Below are positions 12,577-24,900 of a stretch of 64,000 nucleotides of DNA, one piece after another. Source of the stretch: Mytilus galloprovincialis (taxonomy: Eukaryota > Mollusca > Bivalvia > Mytilida > Mytilidae); contig NC_134843.1 of the NCBI RefSeq assembly GCF_965363235.1, positions 4,526,001-4,590,000 on the forward strand. Direction: 5' to 3'. The notes under the pieces are model-generated. The model worked only from the letters and a program-made list of their open reading frames with translations. It made no database searches and had not been told where the DNA came from. The first letter of the stretch is position 1, and every line of letters starts with the position of its first letter. A program made the translations under genes and the position numbers.

Positions 12577-15500
12577 CTGTAAATAAAAGTTATAAATAAA
12601 TGAACAGTAATCCAAAACATTAATAAAATGCTTCGCTGAGCACAGCCTGATACGACCACAGAGGTCGAATCCTGAACAGTTGCGGCATATTTGGACACAA
12701 TATTCAAGCTTGATACTGTCTGAATTTGGATTGTGATCAAATTTTTGACATAATATAGGTTTCTGACACAAAATAAATGTGGTCAAAGATCTTACAAATA
12801 TATTGTGCAATACTGTGCAATTGGAGATTTCTTGTTGAAACTTTAAAAAAAAAAATAAAAAAAAAAATTGGGGAAAAAATCCCTCCCCCAACCTTTTGAA
12901 ACCCCCTTGGAGCAATAACCCCAAAACTCAATCCTAGCCTTTCCTTTGTAGTATGGAACCTTGTAGTACAATTTCAGAGAGATCCATACACTTAAACACA
13001 AGTTATTGTCTGGAAACTAGAAAAGTGCTTGTTTGTAGGAGAAATATATAATTCATAAATTGAACATTTTGTTTAGAATATCAAAAGAAAAATTGTGGTA
13101 AAATTAATTGAAATGAGAGATATATATTTCCTAAATAATTTAATTGAGCACTCACTCTCAAATATTTACAGAAAACTTCACCCTAAGAATAGCATTGATT
13201 GTCAACAATTATATGCATATATGTACAAAGCTTCTCTTTGAGATATTCAAGGAATGAGACATAACTTTAAAAAATATTTTAACTTGTATAACCTACCAGG
13301 ATGTAAATCAAAAATAAAATGTTAATCTCTTTTTGGCATGGATCCTTAAAAAGTTTAAAATGATACTGGTAATTATCATTTTTTTTTATCATAGACAAAA
13401 TAAAAATTGTGGTAAAATTAATGTTCAAAGAAGAGATATATATTTCCTTAATTGAGTTCTCACTTTTAAATATCTAAAGAAAACTTCACCCTAAGAAAAG
13501 TATTGCTTGTCAACAATTATATGCAAATATGTAAAAAAGCTTCTCTTTGAGATATTCAAGGAATGATACATAAACCAAAGCAGATTTTATCTTTTATAAC
13601 CTACAAGGATGTACTGAAAAAATAAATATTTAATCTCTTTTTGGCATAGATCCTTAAAAAGTTAAAAATTGTAATTACTAAGTTTTTTATTCATAGACAA
13701 TGATAAATTAAGAAATAGGATTCTAAAAAATCTATATAATTAAACATCACTATTAATATTCAATTTATGCAAGGTGAAACATTATATTCTGGTAAGACAT
13801 TGTCAATTACTGTAAGTAGAATGGAAATATAATTTATACAACATGCAGCCTCATTTGTAAGTCAGAAAGTCAGTTACAATACATACAATCTTATAAATCA
13901 GTCATTTATCTTATTAAAGGGGCACTAGCTACGAGATATATAAAAAACTAATATATTATTTTTTCTGCTCAATCAATAAGGAAATGCAAATGGTGAAATA
14001 AAAATTTGATTTTAACAGCCAGTATGGTTCAATTTTGTCAACATAAGCCAAAAAAACATTGATTATGAATTATTTACTTGCAAGTGAATAATTTGACCTC
14101 ATTGAATCCCTATTCATGAGAACTTTAATTCAACCCCTTAGCTTGATAGATAACACGTGAATTGTATGTGTAAAGTTATTTAAAGAAAAAGAATGTAAAC
14201 ATTGAAAGTGAAACAAACGTAAATCATTTGATTGACTGATTGTATTCACAAAAAATCATTCGTTTACAGGTAAAAAATCATTCTTTAACAGGTAAAAACG
14301 ATGATAAACCTTTGTTTTTCATCTATCATATGAAATTAAATAGACCTAGAAAAATCCAACAGCACGAGTTTACTTAATCTATTTATATCTATATTTATGT
14401 TTACATTGCTTATATGGTCATTGGATGACTTTAGAGGACAACTCGATAATTAAGTAGATGGCATCTAGACTAAAATACACATGAAAAAAAAAGCTACTTA
14501 TTTTCATGCCTGTGCCCTGTTAATTGTTTATTTTAGACTTTTAATAGTTTGGATAAATGTTTTACATTGTTATAAATCAAATATGAGAATTTGATTAAAT
14601 TCGGTGAACATGAATTTGACAGATAGTGCCCCTTTAAGTACAGAGAAAATTATGTTTTTTGGGGTTTTTTTTAACATAAAAAGCATAATTACATATCCTC
14701 TCTTTAACTCACACTTGTCCTCTACTATTTTAGACATATTCAAATGTTTGATTTGGTAATCGAACAATTTGTTTTTCAAGACTCTGACTTGACCTGGTTT
14801 TAGTTTATACAAAATGCAAGATCTATTTTTTCAAAAAGTAAAAAAAAATTACCATGAGATGTAAGGCTAATTTACAAAGATTTTTGGCACAGTGTATTTT
14901 TCGGAAATGACATCAAACTTGACCTTTGGCTGCTTAATAACACATCTTGAGTTCTGGTAGAAAGTTGTCTCATTGGCAATTATGACACGTCACCTTATTT
15001 TATATTCAAAAATTGTTGACACAGAAATACCACATCTATGTCACATCTACAGTAGAAAATGATCAGTTGTGGATCCAGGGGGGATTTGTGTACTAGTTCA
15101 GTGAAAATGGACGTCACACTTAAGTCTTAAACATATAAATGAAATAAAATTAAACAAGTATATTTGTTTTTTTTTTATACTTTTCAGACAATATACAGAT
15201 TATAGCCCAAAATGAACAAAGAAAAAGTTCAAGTGATAAAAAGCAAAGGGACCATGAACAATTCGTATGTTAACCAGAAAGCTAAAGCCCAGGGTAGTCT
15301 TACTACTGCTTTACTTCTCTCCAATGTAAGCCTGGTAAAAACTTTACTGCAGAAGAAGGAATGTAAGCTCCAAACTGTTTGTATTGCTGGCGTGTTACTC
15401 ATTTGTTTGTCGATCATGTTACAGATAGTTGTAGGAGTGATGCTTGTTATCTTATCTAGACGGGAACAGTACATGGTCAAACAGATGGAACAGGAAGATA

Positions 15501-18500
15501 GAGAAAAGGAGGCTTACATTTCTAAACATATAAAGGAGGAAACAATGGCAGATGCTTCTTATCAAATTGGTCCAGATGATGATAAAACTTCATTTGGAAT
15601 AGATCCCGTAAAAAAAGAGGAGAGAAAAAGAAAGAAAAGATTAATGTACAGATTGAACACATGTGTGCTTGTATTAACATTTCTTGTTGCCATTATCAAT
15701 ATTATCATCAATGGATTAAATTTTAATGAATGATCAAGTCTTGAGGACTTCTATTTAACTGCATTTATAGTGAATGCATTGGTTAAATGACCCTCACAAA
15801 CTGAATGTATCCTTTTGGCAACTTCAAGAACTGTAGCCCAAATTATCTGTAGGAGTACCTATATTTATACCTGAGACTGTCTAATTCTAAATAAAAATAA
15901 AATTGCTTGTAAGCACTAAAGGGTAAAAATAGCTTGTAATTTTGAAACATTTAATTGTATTTAGGTAGGGCAAATTATAAATATGAATTTGAGTTATCAT
16001 TCTTTGTCCATGATTGTACATTTGTACTTGAATCGGTATTGCAAAATTAACATTTCAGCAGATTCCTTGGTTCAAATGATACATAAACAGTTTAGTACAG
16101 ACTAAATTCATCTCTTATATTCTTAGTGTCAATTAATAACAAACACAATGGATGGTTTTTTGAAAAGGTCATAGAAAATACATGTGAAGAAACAAAATCG
16201 TGAAATAATAAAAAGCCTCTGAATAACAATAATAATTCTATATCTAATAAAATTACTAGCTCAACTGACTTTGATTTTGTATTATTTACATATGTTTATA
16301 TTGTTTTTCCTCACATACACCTGTAAGGCAATGGGCACAAAGATAAATATGTTTTGCTGATAACAAACAATGAAAGTCACAGCTGTATATATTTGTGTTG
16401 GCGACCTACATTTGCATGGATTTTAAAATGACCCTCATTATATTTGTGTTTAATTTTATACATAAAATTGAGGATGGAAATGGGTAATGTGTCAAAGATA
16501 TAACAACCCGACCAGAGGGAAAGAAAATATTTTTTATACAATTCTGATAGGGTACAATGATAAAAAAAGTCACCACAACCTGTAGATAGGTTCCATTTTT
16601 ATATAGGTACCTTTAAAATAATTCCTGAGTTATTGGGTTTTTAATTGGTAAAGCAGTCTCAAACACAATTCTTTAGAAATCTCTTGAAGGATTCAAGGTT
16701 AAATGAATGATAATATTATGGCTATTTTAGGAAATTTTCCTTTGATCTTACCGACTGATAATTTCCTTTCTCAGCAAAGTTGAGTGAAACAAAAATTTAT
16801 CCTTAGAAACTGAGGGTGCACATGGCGGTTGTCAATGAAAGTAACAAATTTGTCACAGGTAAAATACCAGTAATAATAAACAGATTATCATTGGTCATCT
16901 CCGCTCAAGTGAGAAAATCAATCTTGGTAGAGATAATAAACTATAATTTGTATTTCTACCACTGCATACAGTATTTATCAAATCTAGACAGTTAAATTTA
17001 AATATTGGCATTGGGTATCAATATCTTTTCAATCAACTTTTCCAAACTTGCAGGAGATACAAAGTACCAAAATACCAGCAGAATCTGACTAAAGCTAATG
17101 TTTTGGTTTGATAACGTAACCAGCAGAATCTGACTAAAGCTAATGTTTTGGTTTGATAACGTAACCAGCAGAATCTGACTAAAGCTAATGTTTTGGTTTG
17201 ATAACGTAACCAACAGAATCTGACTAAAGCTAATGTTTTGGTTTGATAACGTAACCAACAGAATCTGACTAAAGCTAATGTTTTGGTTTGATAACGTAAC
17301 CAGCAGAATCTGACTAAAGCTAATGTTTGGGTTTGATAACGTAACCAGCAGAATCTGACTAAAGCTAATGTTTGGGTTTGATAACTTAATGTGTCTCATT
17401 GATATTTACACCATATTTATCTTTTATATATTATCAAATCTTCAGACATACAAAAAATATCTAATCTTAGATTTGTAGGTACATAAATATTACTGATTTA
17501 AGGTACATATATATTACTGATTTTTTTCTATATGGCTATGTCCTATCCTCTTGGACAATGTCCTATACAGTGTCAGTTATGTGATAGGGATCCTAAAGTC
17601 AAATGGAAATGTGTCGACTGTGACTTATTAATGTGTAGTAACTGTAAAGCTAAAGTACATTCTAAATTCAAGGCTGACAAAGAACATAAAATTCTTGACC
17701 TAAAGGAGGTGGGCCAACGAGAAAAAGAAGAGGGACAACAAAGCAAGGAGGCGGCACAAGGCAAGAAAGTGGAGACCCTATCTGGTTTCAAACTAGTCAA
17801 GATTTCTCCAACTTACATGAAACTAATTAACATTAAAGAATATCCAATCAAAATGTTGGATATAAAGTTTTTGGCGGTATCCTTGAATGACATAGTATGG
17901 ATTGGTAATGGAGATAAGGAAAGTTCCCACATCTTTGGATCATATAAAGCACTCCAGAGTGGTAAACTTGTAGGAGATAAATTCACAATCAGAAACAGTT
18001 TTAATTTGATAGTAAGTGATATAGCTGTTACTCCTTGCAATGACATTCTACTGGCTACATCAGAATCCAGACTGAAGCAGATCAAGGCAGGATCTATTTA
18101 TGTGACAGACTCAGTATACTGTGAAGAATTATCCGGTCTTTGTAGTGTACATGTGACAAATGAAGGAAGAGTGATAGTAGGGGGAATAACTCTCATTGTT
18201 GTTATGGATACAAATGGCAACCATCTGAAAAGGTATGAAAAGGATAAAAACAATGAATCTATATTTGATGGATTAATTTGTTCAATAACCAGTATGGTTA
18301 ATGGGAATATTTTTGTCATACAAACATCAATTAAAAAGAGTGTGGTTGTCTTAGGGAAAGAAGATATCATCAATAACTATGTAGGATCACCCTCTATCAA
18401 CAGGTATGGCGAGTTTAGTCCTAAGTCAATAGTAGCCACACCATTAGACAATGTTATTGTGGCTGATGATATCAACCATACACTACATATACTGGACCAC

Positions 18501-18882
18501 AACGATCAGCTACTGACCACCTACAATACTAAAGACATCAGGATACTATTTCCAACAACTCTAGCCATAACTATGGAAGGACCATTTGCAGTATTATACT
18601 TAGGATGTCACACAATCTTAGGAACTTCTAACTCGGGAATGCTGTACAAAATTAATTACACAGGGTTTTAAATAAGTCAAGATCCGAAAGACTGTACAAT
18701 AATAACCGTATGTGGTGTAAAATCTGTTGTCACTCTGGAAAGTGTTTCTACATTAACATTGTAGGGTGTTAAATCAGTTGTCACTTTGAAACGTGTTACT
18801 ATATCAACATCATTTGGCTATAAATCATTTGTCACTCTAGAAAGTGTTACTACATGAACATCATGGGGTGTTGAATCACTTT

Positions 18883-18915
<33 letters not shown>

Positions 18916-21900
18916 TGAACATATGAACAATTTATTAACCTTAACAATATCATATCAATCTGATCTTGATGCAATATATTTGCTGCATATGAATGTAATA
19001 AATTACACATAAGTATACTTTATTAGCAGCTGTTGTAAAAGGTATTTCTTCTTATTCTTTTAATGATTATAGAAAATTAGTTGAAACTTCGTAGTTAACA
19101 CCAAATTTAGATAAAGAAATCAAATGTATTCAATGATATCATAGAATTAATTAGGTTTAATACAATCTGGTCAGCCAATAGAAAGCTGCTACATACAATC
19201 ACATGACTTATTACATCAAATAATATGGTGTGTAACTCTTCCTGGTCAAACTTCAGTTTGTTCAATGCATTATAAGTCTGATTAGTCAAACTTAATTGAT
19301 ATGATATCTTTGTTACCTACAATTCATTTTTATGTCCTCTTGAGATAAATGACTATAAACTAACTTGGATTTGTCAATGTTTGGAAGTACATGAAACTTT
19401 GGTCATTATATTGAGTTACAAATCAAATGTTTTCATTGGTAGATTCCAATAGGTTTCTATAGTAATCAGAATTCCCAAAATCCTTTTTGTTCTGGTAGTC
19501 CTTGAAGAAAATCTGCTGGCTCTAACTATCATTTCTATCAAATAATACCAAAAATGAAAAATGTGTGGTCCAATGCAATATTTTGAGATCAAAAGATTCA
19601 AAACCTTCATACCCTAACTTTTTAAGAACACAGATAACTAGTTTTATTAATAAGTTTGTTTCATTAAAATTCTGACCACTATGTTTATTGACACCTAATA
19701 TGATGATAAATCAAGTGTAAAATTGTGTTTGTTGATAACATTTAACCTGAGATAAAGGGCTAATGAGAACATCAACAGAAAACTAACAAGAATGTGTCCA
19801 AAGTACATGGATGCACCACTCGCACTATCATTTTCCATGTTCCATGGACTGTGAAATTGGGTAATAGTCTAATTTAGTTTTAAAATTAGAAAGATTATAC
19901 TATAGGGAACATATGTACTAAGTTTCAAGTTGATTGGACTTCAATTTTATCAAAAACTTTAACCTGAAACTCCCACTTTCATTTTCTATGTTTAGTGGAC
20001 CGTGAAATTGGGGTCAAAAGTCTAATTTGGCTTCAAAATTAAAAAGATTATATCATAAGTAATAAGTTTACTAAGTTTCAAGTTGATTGGACTTCAGCTT
20101 CACCAAAAACTACCTTGACCAAAAACTTTAACCTGAACGGACAGATGCAAAGACGGATGCACAGACGAACAGAGCCACAGACCAGAAAACATAATGCCCC
20201 TCTACTTATAGTACTATCGTAGGTGGGGCATAAAAAGGATCCGATTTTTTTTTATATAAACTTTGCAAAAATGTAGCTATATAAGATGAAGAGTTGAGTA
20301 CTAAAACCAGTGTTACCCAGTCACATGCTAAAACAACAATGTTTCCATAATACACAGACGCCCCACTTGCACTATCATTTTCTATGTTCTGTGGACTGTG
20401 AAGTTGAGGTCAAAACTCTAATTTGGCGTCAAAATAAGAAAGATCATATCATAGAGAACATGTGTGCCAAGTTTCAAGTTGATTGGACTTCAACTTCATA
20501 AATAAAATGTTTTGCCGAGCACAGCCTGATACGACGGCAGAGGTTGAACCCTGAACAGTTGGGGCAAATTTGGACACAATATTCAAGCTTTATACTGTCT
20601 AAATTTGGATTGTTATCAAATTTTGACACAATATAGGTTTCTGAAATTCTGACACATATCAAATGTCAAGATCTTACAAATCTGTTGCTCAATACTGTGC
20701 AATTAAAGATTAAAAATTTGAAATTTGAAAAATTTTGAAAAAAATAATTGAACCCCTTCAAAAAATAGGAACCCCCCCAACTTTTAAAATCCCCACTTGG
20801 AGCAATTACCCCCACACTTGATCCCAGCCTTTCCTTTGTAGTATGGAACCATGTACTAAAATTTCAGAGAGACCCATACTCTTAAACACAAGTTATTTTC
20901 TCGAAAACTAGAAAAATGCCTGTTTTTGGTCCTTTTTTGCCCCTTAATTCCTACATGAATGGGGCAATAACCCCCAACCTCAATCTCAGCCTTCATTTTG
21001 TGATATGGAACTTTGTGGTACAATGTTAGAGAGACCCATACACTTACACACAAGTTATTATACTGAAAGTAGAAAAATGCTTGTTTTGGGCCCCTTATTC
21101 CCAAATGGTTTGGACCTTCATCTCCAAAATCAATACCAACCTTCCTTTCGTGGTATTGAACCTTCTCATTAAATTTCATAGAGATCCATTTACGAAAACT
21201 AAAGTTATTGTCCGGAAACCAAATGTGCCTTCGGAGTACGATGCAGACGACAATGCAGACGACATAATACCTTTATACAATCCCAAAAAATTATTGGCAG
21301 TCGTATAAAAATTACCGTGACCAAATTTTCTTAACCTGAAGTGGGACAGATGGATAAACTGAAGAATGACAAACAGACGCAAAGACCAAAACACATAGTG
21401 CCCCTAAGTGGGGCATAAAAGCTCAGATGCAATAATTGTAAACCAAGAACATCCAATGTAGTCAATGTATATATTGGTCAACTCCTACCATATCGATAGT
21501 GACCATACTGTTAAATAATATGATATTATAGTAGACGGACTATATTTTTCCATATCAGTACACCAATGTAGACAATGCAATTAAGTCCATGCATTTTTAA
21601 TTGTATCTTTTGGATTATTTGTAATTTGGATATACTTGTAGTATGTTATTCATAAAACATTGAGAATCAATAAAAATGACAGATAAAGTCCCTATTACAA
21701 AGCATTCATTCAATTCTTGTTTTTTAATAATTACCCTTTTTGTTCCATCCCGTTCTATTTTTCCTAACAGCATCTCAAACTAAAAATAAAAGTGACATCT
21801 GTTAGTACAAGTAATGTTCAAATTGTCATATAATTATTGATGGATAACAGCATTGCTTATTAATTCAATGTCACTGGACTACATAGGTGGCAGGGCCAGA

Positions 21901-24900
21901 ATGGTTGAGAAAACTGAGATAACTAATAGCAATGCAACTTTATAGAAAACATCATTGTCTATCATAAAAGTTCCTATCAAACTTAACAGTGAAAATACAA
22001 AGTCACTGGGCCTTGACCTAGAGATTACCTAGAAATAGTCTTCAAACTGATATTTACTGATAATAATGCAACTTATCATTGGTCTATCACTGAAAAGACA
22101 TGAAATCTAAATTCTAAATATTGCTAGCATGTCAAAGTGTGTGACAAAAGCTCATTTATAATAAAATTGAGAATGGAAATGAGACAACAACCCGACTAAA
22201 TAAAAAACAACAGCAGAGGGTCACCAACAGGTCTTCAATGTAGCAAGAAATTCCCGCACCCGGAGGCGTCCTTCAGCTGGCCCCTAAACAAATATATACT
22301 AGTCCAGTGATAATGAACGCCATACTAATTTCCAAATTGTACACAAGAAACTAAAATTAAAATAATACAAGAATATCCATTTCATTTTAATTGATGGCTT
22401 GTTTTTCATCAAGTCAGGCAATTCCATCCATATAAAAATGTCACAGCACAGAAACTATTAGTTTGTTTCGATGTCTAGGTTTCAAGATGATACTGACTGA
22501 CTACTTCACTTACATATTGATACTACTGTTATGTGCAGAAATGGTTATGGGAACATGTGAGTCTGACAGAAAATTAGGTATATAATATTATATTGATTTT
22601 AAGCTTACAAGATAACAAACATATAGATTTATTTAAGGAACTTGAACTTTGAGTAATCACTCAATTGATAAATACTATTTTTCTGTCTTTTTTAGCTGAG
22701 AAGATAACATTATTATGTTTTCCCATTTTTTCAAAAGGAACTAATTCTTTTAGTGAGTTCTCTATCAGAAACAAAAGAAAACAATAAGGGTACATTATCG
22801 TCATGTTGATTTATTAAGGTACAAAAAGAATTTTAGATAAAAAACTTATTATTTATAATTGAACATTTTATTTCAGATTGTTCACTTCTTGGTGATCTGC
22901 TAGAAATGGCAATGAAACAAAAAAATCCAGGTAATTCTCATAACTTAATTCTTTTATACAATTAATGAGCTATTATAAGTGCAGTTTAAATGCTGCAAAT
23001 GCATAAACTTTGGATGATCGAATGAAGTCTTATTTGTAATGTTAAACAAAATTCTAAGAGTTTTCTAAATGACCAAGTGAAGGTATACAGATTGGCATAA
23101 AATTGATGTCTTCCAAATCAAATCAATACATGTAAAACTAAAATTTTTGTCAAAAATATTTCATTTGTTACAGTTTTCAAAAATGTAGTAAAATAAACAA
23201 CTATACATTTTAGAGTTAAGACATATAACCATAAGACTAATATAACGTTATTTTTTTAATGTTTTATAATTTAAGCAATTTTAATTGTTCTTTACTATGT
23301 GCCATACATAACAGTCATTTTCAGTTTTGCTTATATCTATTTTAGATAAAGTCTGTCAGTGTGGGAGAAGAACCAAAATCCCAGCCTTTTCAGCTATGCT
23401 GACTTATTCACTAACCCCTGGAAATGGTAAAGCTATCAAGTTTGACAAATTTGTCACCAATATACTCAATGGCTACAATCCAACTTCTGGTATTTTTACT
23501 GCACTAGTTCCTGTATCATTTTTCTTATACAGTCATGACTGAGATTGGAAAATACCTGGTTGTCTACCTTACTCTTAATAATACCAAACAACACAGCACT
23601 TAGCTGCTAGGTCCTAAACATGAGACTGGAACAACCAGTATTATATTAAATCTGAAGAAAGGAGACCAAGTAGTAGTTAAGTCAGCCGATAATAATTTTT
23701 CTATTTTCAGTAATAGTAACATGTACAGCTCATTTTCTGGCTATCTAATATCACAATCAAAGAAATCAAATTCTTAAGTTATGTTATACTTAACTTAAAA
23801 TGTAGATTGAATGACAGTTAAAAGTGTCAGATCCAGCCATTTTCAAAAAAGGGGGGTGGGGTCCCAACCCAGGATCAAAGGGGTTGGCTCATTTATGAAT
23901 CAATATGTTGTTGGGTCACTTGTTGTATAGTTTTTTCTATTTGAATTCTTTGATAAGTTATTTTAATTCATTTCTTTCTAACAATCTTCTATATTTTCTA
24001 TTTGGTATATAGACTGACCTCTCTGGTATCCAGTACAAGTTCACTGACACATGACATGAAGAAATTCTCTCCCTGTGCCGTCTTTAAGTCCCTACAAAAA
24101 TCAGAAAGGCAATAAAGAAAACAGTACATCTGATGGAATTGTATTATTAACTTGTTTGATTAATAGTGCAAACTACTTTAAATCAGTACGTTTAACAAAT
24201 GTTCCAAAACCAAATATAATGGAATGACAAACAAGTGTAGAACATAGAGCCCTATCCATGCAGTAGTAGGACTGGGAACTCAGTTAATGTCCATTTATTT
24301 TCATAGTCCAAGATTGAGTCCCTAGTGTGGACAGTTTGTTACCTGGCAATTTTGTATATCCCTTCCATTTTTTTTTCTTAATGTTTTATGCCTAAAAATA
24401 GCAAGTAGGGAGATATAATTACACTGCAAACAAGAATGTGTCCTCAGTACACGAATGCCCCACTCGCACTATCATTTTCCATGTTCAGTGGACCATGAAA
24501 TTGGGGTAAAAACTCTAATTTGGCATTAAAATTAAAAAGATCATATCATAGGGGACATGTGTACTAAGTTTGAAGTTGATTGGACTTAAACTTCATCAAA
24601 AACTACCTTGACCAAAAACTTTAACCTGAAGCGGGACAGACGGACGGACGAACGAACGGACAGACAGACGGACGGACGCACAGACCAGAAAACATAATGC
24701 TCCTCTACTATCGTAGGTGGGGCATAAAAAATTTGGTGATAAATTTTAAAGTAAAGTAGTGATTTGGTCCAGCTGAAAAAGGTTAAAACTAGCATTTTTG
24801 GAAGCTGTCAAATGATTTCAAAAACCCCTTAACATAAATTTCTCCTTGGAGCTGATGAATTCTTTTTTTATATAAATTGTCCCAAATGTAGTACAACACA

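Noticed and set aside
12445..12924. 159-codon minus-strand frame
   Set aside because: Only its end (12460-12576) is real, as NUP93 exon 17. The rest is intron with a dispersed repeat and a purine run.
16998..17399. 133-codon minus-strand frame with [14 protein letters not shown] repeats
   Set aside because: It is the reverse strand of the 45-bp array; nothing else supports a protein.
23512..23531. gt...ag spanning about 20 bases that could bridge the C1q frameshift as a micro-intron
   Set aside because: Far below any plausible intron size, and a TAG at 23601 still interrupts the domain.
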